7,465 nucleotides of DNA from NCBI GenBank assembly GCA_021807645.1, contig JAKBCP010000028.1:1-7465 (forward strand). Reading direction: 5' to 3'. The notes below the pieces were generated by a model. That model was not told the DNA's origin. It saw only the letters and a list, made by a program, of their open reading frames with translations, and made no database searches. The stretch comes from a bacterium. Lineage in GTDB: Bacteria > Vulcanimicrobiota > Vulcanimicrobiia > Vulcanimicrobiales > Vulcanimicrobiaceae. Of the stretch, positions 1 to 5,531 are shown one piece after another (the first letter of the stretch is position 1; every line of letters starts with the position of its first letter). The position numbers and the translations under genes are program-made.

Positions 1-2583
1 CGTCGGCGGCGGCGTCGCCCCGTTGAGGAGGGTGAAGACGACCTTTTTCACCTTGTGCCCGATGATAAAGTGGAGCCCGCGGTAATTCTCATGCGCCTTG
101 AGCGTCACATCGACCGGGCCGCCCTGCGGGCCGGTATTCTCCGGAACCGTTTCGGGATCGACCGAGAGCGTGTAGGTCCCTGGGGGAAGGTCGGCGATGA
201 GAAAGGAGCCATCGGGGTTGGTAATCGCTGCGTGTTCGCCGGGTTCGGCGACCACATAGGCGTTATTGACGCCGCCTTTGTATTTCGGCGCCAGCGATGC
301 CTTGTACGTCACGAAGCCCGAGATCGATCCCAGCGGCTCGGCAACAAAATCGACCGTCGAAATATGCCCGTTTTTGACCGTCACCTTCTGCTCGCGCGCG
401 TCCTTGGGAAAGCTTACGAACGCGGGGACGGTATTCTCCAGGACCGTCACGGTATGGGGCCCGGGGCTCAAGCGCCCGAAGCCGAACGTTCCCTGGGCAT
501 CGGTCTGTGAGTACGCCCCGCTATCGACGCGGACCATGACGTTGGGGATCGGTATCTCCATACCGCCCGTTGAGCGGCCGAGCACGTGGCCCTGGATCGA
601 GCCATAGTTCCCAACGCGGAAAATTGCTTGACCGGTCTGCCCACCCTCAACGGTGAGGGTAATGACCGGCTGATCGGCCGTCAACCCGCGGGGCAGCGAA
701 GAACTCTCGATCGTAATTTGATGTTCGCCGGGTTGAACGAACGAAAACTGAAAATTTCCCTCCAGGTCGGTTCGCTGCGCGATCTTTCGATCGAGCAAGA
801 CGAGAACGTTCCCGACGCCGGTGTTTTGGAAGCCTTGGCCGGAATAGGGTCCGTAATCGGTGAGTACCTGCCCTGTAATAATCGCCGGAAGTCGAGGATC
901 GACGCGGCCGAGCACCGCTCCATTTCCAAATGAGAACGGCGCATTGAGCTGAATGGAAATGATTCGCGATCGCCCATTCGCCGCAGGATTCAACGAATCC
1001 ACGATACTCTGGTAGCCGATCGAACTTTGAATGCTGATCGCCGGTGAGATTTGTCGGCCGATCGTTAATAGCGGTGTACGTTGGATTGCATTCGAGACGG
1101 AACTCCGAGTGCGCGTGATCGAATACGTTGCCCCGAGGGTCGTCTTTCCAAAGCCTCGCAAAATCCCGAGCGTCCCTAATGTCGTCTGCACGGGGCCGAT
1201 ATAACCACCGCTCTGGCGCTGTCTCTGTGCGGTCAGCTGGAACGCCCAGAGGCCGATGTTTCGCGAAGCTTGCAACGAGTACGAGACGACCGCTAATGGG
1301 CCCGTGTTTGCCGCCGTCGTGCGCTGAAGTTGAAGCCCAAAAAGCGCGAGACCGTCGTGAAATGGAGCCCCAAGTTGGAGGGTTCCGGTTCCCAGCCATT
1401 GCGGGTTACCGTTGCCGCCGAGCCGCTGGTCTTGAAGACCGATCTGCAGCGAGTCGTGGTGGATGGGCAATGAGAAGCTGAGATTCGACCGACGTTGAAC
1501 CGAGACGACGCCGCCGACGCTTGTGGTCTCCAAGGAAAAATCACCGAACGCGGAGCGCTGACCCTGTGTGAGCCGCCAGCTAAAATCTCCATAATCATCC
1601 GCCGGCGATTCGCCGCCGCCGTAGCTTAAAAATTGCGCCGGAACCCGGCGAAGGGTTAGTGTGAAACCATTCGGAGAAGAGAGTCCCTCGTCAAATCGCG
1701 TCTGGAATGCAAGCCCTCCGGTCGGTCCTTCGGGCGAGCGTCGACGTTGGAATACAGCTTCACCCACAAACGATCGGCTAAAACTCGCTTTCGAAAGCCC
1801 GACCAAGAGCGAGGTCGCAGGACCGGTGTTCGGGCCGCCGATCGACTGCGAGAGGCCAAGTTCGCCAAACGCCGATCCAACGACGCGGCGCAACCGGATG
1901 CCTGCAAGTCGCACGACGTCCCCTGCAACCCCTAGGGCGGGCCCACTAAAGAGGGTGATATCGCCCCCCGGTGCCGGCAGCGTGAGATTCAGTCCTCGCT
2001 GCGTTTGCCCCGCGGGAACTTGACCGAAGATACCCAGCGATTGCGCGCCGTAAGAAAATGTATAACGGGGGGTTGAGTAAGAGAGTCTGGCCGTCCCAAA
2101 CTGAGAGCCTCGATTACTCAAGCCGAGCGGAATCTGGAGATCGGTAGTCGTGTCGAGGGTGCGCCGAAGGAGCGTCGTGTAGAGTCCAGCGCTCTCGCTT
2201 GTTTGGTTCAATGCAGTCGAACCGTTGAGGCCTGAGACCGGATTCGTAAGATTGCTCTGTGAGAGCTGGGTCCCCAAGCCGAGGCTTCCGGAGACCGTAA
2301 ATTGCAGCGGTCCACCCCGGCGCTCCAGCGGCTTGGGGGTTGGCCGCGGCGTCGGCTTCGGCCGCGGAGTGGCGGAGGGGCTCGGGGCCGGGCCGGGTGC
2401 AGGGCTGCTCGTCGAAGCGGAGCTCGGCGCCGCCGAAGGCTCCGGACTCGGCGCGGGGGACGTGACAGGAGCGGTATAGCCGGTCGCTCCCACCCGCGGG
2501 GCAAAGCATGTTAAGAGCGCCGCAGTCAGCGCGAGCGCAGAAAACGGGAGGATAAACCTTTTTCGCGTTGCGAGCGGCTTCAT
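1..2583 (-). CDS. Secreted beta-rich outer-membrane-type protein with transthyretin-like repeats (3' end missing)
   Basis: Reading from ATG at 2583 down to base 1 the frame is open for all 861 codons, so the gene continues beyond the left edge. Residues 1-33 form a signal peptide (basic start MKPLATRKR, hydrophobic 11-28, likely cleavage after VGA at 31-33). Residues 41-85 are a Pro/Ser/Thr/Ala linker. Residues 93-560 are rich in short alternating polar/apolar strands with Gly, Ser, Thr and Gln turns, as in an outer-membrane beta-barrel, with no long helix. Residues 562-842 hold three tandem beta-sandwich repeats of carboxypeptidase-regulatory-like type. An AGGA about 10 nt upstream can serve as ribosome binding site. 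The order of parts recalls an usher-like or assembly protein of surface fibres, but I see no classical usher N-domain and cannot name the family. Export and beta structure are well supported; barrel and role are inference. It is transcribed divergently from the flagellin. Confidence 0.85.
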   Translation of the reverse strand, partial: MKPLATRKRFILPFSALALTAALLTCFAPRVGATGYTAPVTSPAPSPEPSAAPSSASTSSPAPGPAPSPSATPRPKPTPRPTPKPLERRGGPLQFTVSGSLGLGTQLSQSNLTNPVSGLNGSTALNQTSESAGLYTTLLRRTLDTTTDLQIPLGLSNRGSQFGTARLSYSTPRYTFSYGAQSLGIFGQVPAGQTQRGLNLTLPAPGGDITLFSGPALGVAGDVVRLAGIRLRRVVGSAFGELGLSQSIGGPNTGPATSLLVGLSKASFSRSFVGEAVFQRRRSPEGPTGGLAFQTRFDEGLSSPNGFTLTLRRVPAQFLSYGGGESPADDYGDFSWRLTQGQRSAFGDFSLETTSVGGVVSVQRRSNLSFSLPIHHDSLQIGLQDQRLGGNGNPQWLGTGTLQLGAPFHDGLALFGLQLQRTTAANTGPLAVVSYSLQASRNIGLWAFQLTAQRQRQSGGYIGPVQTTLGTLGILRGFGKTTLGATYSITRTRSSVSNAIQRTPLLTIGRQISPAISIQSSIGYQSIVDSLNPAANGRSRIISIQLNAPFSFGNGAVLGRVDPRLPAIITGQVLTDYGPYSGQGFQNTGVGNVLVLLDRKIAQRTDLEGNFQFSFVQPGEHQITIESSSLPRGLTADQPVITLTVEGGQTGQAIFRVGNYGSIQGHVLGRSTGGMEIPIPNVMVRVDSGAYSQTDAQGTFGFGRLSPGPHTVTVLENTVPAFVSFPKDAREQKVTVKNGHISTVDFVAEPLGSISGFVTYKASLAPKYKGGVNNAYVVAEPGEHAAITNPDGSFLIADLPPGTYTLSVDPETVPENTGPQGGPVDVTLKAHENYRGLHFIIGHKVKKVVFTLLNGATPPPT
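58..900 (-). repeat. Three tandem transthyretin-like (carboxypeptidase regulatory-like) protein repeats
   Basis: Residues about 562-660, 661-748 and 750-842 of the surface protein share one pattern: a G-x-V strand, a variable loop, a strand ending in T(D/N)xxGxF, then a PG-turn and a T(V/L)xV-type strand. The key turns are TDLEGNF (605) followed by QPGEH, TDAQGTF (694) followed by SPGPH, and TNPDGSF (788) followed by PPGTY; spacing is 89 and 94 residues. This is the signature of prealbumin-like beta-sandwiches, found as stalk or spacer modules in secreted surface proteins. Sequence between repeats is diverged, so this is old protein-level duplication and not a DNA repeat. Confidence 0.8.
2329..2460 (-). 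other. Pro/Ser/Thr-rich linker coding region
   Basis: Residues 42-85 are almost only Pro, Ser, Ala, Thr and Gly, turning into a Pro-Arg/Pro-Lys alternation (PRPKPTPRPTPKP) at the end. Such stretches are flexible or extended periplasmic spacers between a signal peptide and a folded domain. The basic end may contact peptidoglycan or acidic polymers (inference). The low-complexity DNA here creates spurious open frames on both strands. Confidence 0.8.
2485..2583 (-). other. Signal peptide of the surface protein
   Basis: Residues 1-33: a basic n-region (K2, R7, K8, R9), a hydrophobic core from about 11 to 28 and a small-residue end VGA followed by TGY. The Cys at 26 is preceded by Leu-Leu-Thr, which does not fit a lipobox well (Thr at -1 is unusual), so a signal peptidase I substrate is more likely than a lipoprotein. 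This supports the choice of the ATG at 2583 as start. Confidence 0.75.
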
Positions 2584-2666
2584 CGAGCAAGAATCCTATC
2601 GGCTAGCTTAGCCCTCCGGCTTACCCGAAAAGGGCGTTTCTTTACCAGGGATTCACCGAGCGACGA

Positions 2667-2694
2667 GCAAGTCTTCGGGTGGTTCGGCCGATAC
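2667..2694 (+). promoter_or_regulatory. Sigma-28 (FliA)-like promoter of the flagellin gene
   Basis: GCCGATAC at 2687-2694 matches seven of eight bases of the sigma-28 -10 consensus GCCGATAA. Twelve bases upstream, GCAAGTCT (2667-2674) matches five of eight bases of the -35 consensus TAAAGTTT; with the usual 11-base spacing the match falls to four. Transcription would start near 2701, giving a leader of about 35 nt. Flagellins are classic sigma-28 targets, so position supports the call. Caution: GCCGAT is common in this GC-rich sequence. Confidence 0.5.
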
Positions 2695-2699
2695 CCGAA
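2674..2699. promoter_or_regulatory. Inverted repeat spanning the flagellin -10 region
   Basis: TTCGGGT (2674-2680) and ACCCGAA (2693-2699) are perfect 7-bp arms around a 12-bp centre. An overlapping pair, GTTCGG (2682-2687) and CCGAAC (2695-2700), uses almost the same right arm. The repeat covers the -10 box, so a bound regulator would block transcription. It could equally be chance in GC-rich DNA. Confidence 0.4.
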
Positions 2700-2714
2700 C
2701 TGTAGGGAATCTTC

Positions 2715-2731
2715 AAGGAGGAAGCCACCTT
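2715..2731 (+). promoter_or_regulatory. Flagellin Shine-Dalgarno inside a small hairpin
   Basis: AAGGAGG (2715-2721) is a near-perfect Shine-Dalgarno sequence, but its end lies 15 nt before the ATG, longer than usual. CCACCTT (2725-2731) can pair with it across a 3-nt loop with one A-A mismatch, hiding the ribosome site. No in-frame start codon lies closer, so ATG 2737 is kept as start. Confidence 0.5.
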
Positions 2732-2736
2732 ACTTC

Positions 2737-4161
2737 ATGGATGTGCTGGGGAGTGCGAGCCAGGTTCTCCTGAACCTTTCTCTCACGCAAAAAAGGGAAC
2801 AGACCGACATTCGCGCGCTGGCCAGCGGCCTCCGCGTGAGTTCTGCTGTTAATGACCCCAGCGGTTACGGAATAGCGCAACGCCTTCAGACGCAGGTCAA
2901 CGGTTTCCAGCAGGCCGTTCAGAACGTGCAGACGGCGAACAATGCGCTCGCCGTTGCAAACGGTGCCCTCACGACGATCACGCTCATCCTCCAGCGCATC
3001 CGCAGCTTGGTCGTCGAGTCGCGCTCCGATCTCAATTCATCGACGGATCTCGCCAACATCCAGGCGGAGATTTCACAATTGTTACTCGAGGTCAATCGCA
3101 TCTCGAGCAACACCACCTTCAACGGCATCAACCTGTTGAACGGACAGTTTCAGACCACTGCACCGACATCGCCGCTCTCCAACAGCGCAGGTTACGGTGC
3201 GGTGCAAGTTCCCTCGCCGTTACTCAATCCTGACGGATCGACACCGGGAACGACCGTCGTCAACGCCGACGGCCTCGGCAATCCGGGTCCGTTGGTGACT
3301 CTCCAAGGTCCCGGCGTTCCACCGCCGAGCACGTACGTGCCGAACTTCATCACCTTCACGGTTACCGGCTATAGCGCGAACGCGATCGATCCTGATTCCG
3401 GCACCGCCGTCGGCCCCGGTGTTTACGTGCAAGTGCAAGCCTACAGCACGAATCCGGCGTTCGGCGCCGCACCACTTTACGTCGATACATCGGCGGTCCC
3501 CGTCAACTCTGGGCCGCTTGGCCCGACGTTCATTCCGAATCCGGGGAGCGCGACCAGTGGAAGTTTCCTCGATCTCCTCGATTTCACGCTGGCGAATCTC
3601 ACGCAGCAAGATGTTGGCACATCGATCTCGTTCGAAGTGCTCAACCCGCCTCCGTCCGCGCCGGCAAATGCGGGGCCGCTTTACGTGCAGAACGGACCGC
3701 AAGAAGGGCAGACGACGGCGATATCGTTGCCGGGAGTCAGCACGGCCGACCTCAATATTTCGGATATCTCGATTCTTGCGCCGCAAACGGTCAATTATCA
3801 AAACATCGTGCAAGGTCAGAGCTCGAGCAACAACATTCCGGCAGCCGACGCGGAGATGCGCGTCGATGCCGCACTTTCGCAGATCACGCAGGCCCAAGCG
3901 CAGGTCGGTGCGCAAATGGTCTCGTTAAATTACGACGCGAATAACGCTAATACCGCAAGCGTCAACCTCACTGCAAGTGTCAGCTCGATCCAAGACGCGA
4001 ATATCGGCGCGACCGTGACGAATCTCACCCAGCAGCAGATTCTCACGCAAATCGGATCGAGCGTCCTCGCGCAGATGCAAGTCAGCGCGACGCAGATCAC
4101 CGCCCTGATGCTGAATGGAATCGGCATCGGGGTCGGCGCGGGGGCTGCGCCTATCGCATAA
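2737..4161 (+). CDS. fliC: Flagellin (filament protein)
   Basis: 474 residues. This is the subunit of the flagellar filament, exported unfolded through the flagellar type III apparatus. Residues 1-137 match the flagellin N-terminal D0/D1 helices: ASGLRVSSAVNDPSGYGIAQ at 29-48 replaces the usual SSGLR..SAxDDAAG segment, LQRIRSL at 85-91 is the conserved D1 motif and TTFNGINLLNGQF at 126-138 closes the first part. Residues 140-322 are a Pro/Gly/Ser-rich variable outer domain with beta strands. Residues 324-346 (TTAISLPGVSTADL...) lead back to D1, and 370-459 form the C-terminal helices (QQQILTQIGSSVLAQ at 432-446). The N-terminus is about four residues shorter than in enterobacterial FliC and the C-terminus has 15 extra residues. 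The protein has no Cys, Trp or His and only one Lys. No FliS-like chaperone gene is adjacent. Confidence 0.95.
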   Translation: MDVLGSASQVLLNLSLTQKREQTDIRALASGLRVSSAVNDPSGYGIAQRLQTQVNGFQQAVQNVQTANNALAVANGALTTITLILQRIRSLVVESRSDLNSSTDLANIQAEISQLLLEVNRISSNTTFNGINLLNGQFQTTAPTSPLSNSAGYGAVQVPSPLLNPDGSTPGTTVVNADGLGNPGPLVTLQGPGVPPPSTYVPNFITFTVTGYSANAIDPDSGTAVGPGVYVQVQAYSTNPAFGAAPLYVDTSAVPVNSGPLGPTFIPNPGSATSGSFLDLLDFTLANLTQQDVGTSISFEVLNPPPSAPANAGPLYVQNGPQEGQTTAISLPGVSTADLNISDISILAPQTVNYQNIVQGQSSSNNIPAADAEMRVDAALSQITQAQAQVGAQMVSLNYDANNANTASVNLTASVSSIQDANIGATVTNLTQQQILTQIGSSVLAQMQVSATQITALMLNGIGIGVGAGAAPIA

Positions 4162-4220
4162 GAACGAACGGATACTTCCGGCGCCGTCGAGAACACCGCC
4201 CCTCGAAAGGGGAGGCTGCG
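4162..4220 (+). promoter_or_regulatory. Short gap with a hairpin over the next gene's ribosome site
   Basis: CCCCT (4199-4203), loop CGAA and AGGGG (4208-4212) form a perfect 5-bp GC-rich stem. The right arm overlaps the strong Shine-Dalgarno GGGGAGG (4209-4215), which sits five bases before the ATG at 4221. There is no run of T after the stem, so this is not an intrinsic terminator, and read-through from the flagellin into the next gene is possible. Confidence 0.45.
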
Positions 4221-5531
4221 ATGGCGTTCACGCAAGGATTCATCTCGGAACTGGTCGGCAAACGCGTCACGATCGACGAGTTACCGATCGGCAAGATCGG
4301 CGATTTTCTCGTCAACCATCCCGAGGCGACCTTCCCGCAGATCGACGGCTTTCTCGTCAAAACCGCGCAGGGTGCGCGTTTCGCCCCCATGGATTCGGTG
4401 CTCGGCATCGAGCGCGGGGGTGCCGTCTCCCTTTCCAGCGCTCCCAAAGAGCCGGCCCCACCCGAGGGCGAGGCACTCTATTTGGTCGCCGATCTACTCG
4501 ATAAGCAGATCGTAGATATCGACGGCCGTAAAGTCGTGCGCATCAACGATCTCGAGGTCGCGCGGACCGGCGGGCAGTTGCGCGTCGTCGCCGCCGATAT
4601 CGGCTTCGCCGGGCTCCTACGCCGGCTCGGTCTGCGCAAGCTCGGCGAACGCTTCTCACCGGCGCTGCACGATCGCATTCCTCGCGCGATGATCGCCTGG
4701 GACTCCGTCGCGCCGATCCGCGAACTCAACCCGAGCCACGTCCACCTCTCGGTCACCGCGAGCAAACTCGCCCGCCTGCACCCCTCCGACCTCGCGGAGA
4801 TCATCGGCAACCTTTCGAGCAATGAAGCAGCGACCGTCGTCAAACAGCTCGACGACGAGGTAGCCGCCGATGCCTTCGAACATCTCGACGCGCAGACGCA
4901 GCGAGAACTGATCGAGAACGTCGGCACCGCTCGCGCCGCCGACATCATCGAAGAGATGGATTCCGACGACGCCGCCGACCTGCTCGCCGAGCTCCCGGAG
5001 GAGCGGCAGAGCGAGTTGCTCGCGGAGATGAACGCCGATACCGCGGGCGAGCTGCGCGAACTCGTGAAGTACGACGACGATACCGCAGGCGGCCTGATGA
5101 CCACCGACTACGTCTGGATCTATCCGCACCGGACGACCGACGCCACGATCCGCAAGATTCGCGAGCTCGCGCCGGAGAGCGAGCTGATCTACTACCTCTA
5201 CGTGATCGATCAAGAGGATCGCTTGCTCGGCATCGTCACGCTGCGCGATCTTCTCCTCGCGTTGCCGACCGCGTTCATCGATAAAATCATGCGCACCGAT
5301 ATCGTCAGCGTACGCCCGGAGACCCCCGCCGAGGAGGTTGCCGCCGCGATCGCGCGTTACGACTTACTGGCGATTCCCGTCGTGGACGCGCACGACCGCA
5401 TGCTCGGCATCGTGACCGTCGACGACGCAATCGACGCGATCATGCCTGAGGAACTCGCCAAGAAACTTCCGCGGATTACGCTTCGCCATCGGAGCGCGCA
5501 GCGCCGCGCGAAGGTTCCCGCGGAGAAATAG
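4221..5531 (+). CDS. PRC-barrel / MgtE N-domain / tandem CBS protein without a channel
   Basis: 436 residues, soluble. Residues about 8-70 (GKRV..LPIGKIGDFLV) and 86-140 (GRKVVRINDLEV) look like two PRC-barrel units. Residues about 183-275 match the MgtE intracellular superhelical N-domain (LHPSDLAEIIGNLSSNEA, DSDDAADLLAELPEE). YDDDTAGGLMTTDYV at 284-298 is the conserved MgtE junction into CBS1 (about 292-345), followed by CBS2 (about 355-410; AIPVVDAHDRMLGIVTVDDA). In MgtE these parts sense Mg2+ and gate the pore. Here the protein ends 26 residues after CBS2, with no transmembrane helices, so it cannot transport ions itself. It is probably a cytosolic divalent-cation or nucleotide sensor acting on a partner. 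Stand-alone MgtE-N/CBS proteins are known, sometimes beside NRAMP metal transporters; none is visible here. Start supported by GGGGAGG five bases upstream. Confidence 0.9.
   Translation: MAFTQGFISELVGKRVTIDELPIGKIGDFLVNHPEATFPQIDGFLVKTAQGARFAPMDSVLGIERGGAVSLSSAPKEPAPPEGEALYLVADLLDKQIVDIDGRKVVRINDLEVARTGGQLRVVAADIGFAGLLRRLGLRKLGERFSPALHDRIPRAMIAWDSVAPIRELNPSHVHLSVTASKLARLHPSDLAEIIGNLSSNEAATVVKQLDDEVAADAFEHLDAQTQRELIENVGTARAADIIEEMDSDDAADLLAELPEERQSELLAEMNADTAGELRELVKYDDDTAGGLMTTDYVWIYPHRTTDATIRKIRELAPESELIYYLYVIDQEDRLLGIVTLRDLLLALPTAFIDKIMRTDIVSVRPETPAEEVAAAIARYDLLAIPVVDAHDRMLGIVTVDDAIDAIMPEELAKKLPRITLRHRSAQRRAKVPAEK

Larger units (their letters stand above)
2584..2736. promoter_or_regulatory. 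Divergent intergenic region between surface protein and flagellin
   Basis: These 153 bp separate two start codons facing away from each other and contain no plausible gene. Visible elements are a sigma-28-like promoter for the flagellin, the octamer TACCCGAA at 2622-2629 and 2692-2699 with its inverse TTCGGGT at 2674-2680, a second nested inverted repeat GTTCGG/CCGAAC at 2682-2700, and a repeated CGAGCAAG at 2584-2591 and 2664-2671. A housekeeping promoter for the minus-strand gene is not convincing; a weak possibility reads TTGCTC at 2671-2666 and GGTAAA at about 2647-2642 on the minus strand. Confidence 0.6.

Noticed and set aside
55..510. A plus-strand 151-codon frame
   Set aside because: It is antisense to the transthyretin-like repeats; no ribosome site and no recognisable domain.
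647..1399. A 250-codon minus-strand open frame
   Set aside because: It lies inside the 861-codon surface protein frame on the same strand in another phase. Its translation is Arg/Pro-rich without any domain, whereas the chosen frame gives regular beta-strand patterns.
2302..2514. DNA-level tandem repeat in the GC-rich linker region
   Set aside because: The Pro codons give low complexity, but I see no fixed repeat unit.
2114..2590. A minus-strand frame with an ATG at 2590, just upstream of the surface protein start
   Set aside because: Its product shows no signal peptide or pattern and its Pro-linker region is read out of phase; the ATG at 2583 gives a proper signal peptide and an 861-codon frame.
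3220..3915. A 231-codon minus-strand frame
   Set aside because: It is antisense to the flagellin and extremely Arg-rich, a typical complement of GC-rich coding DNA.
4199..4212. Intrinsic terminator after the flagellin
   Set aside because: The stem is only 5 bp and is followed by GAGGCTGCG instead of a T run; it overlaps the next ribosome site, so it is better read as a leader hairpin.
4478..5213. Two minus-strand frames of 208 and 185 codons
   Set aside because: Both are antisense to the MgtE-like gene, which has clear PRC, MgtE-N and CBS motifs. The Ser-rich or hydrophobic products mirror its Asp/Glu/Ala-rich codons.
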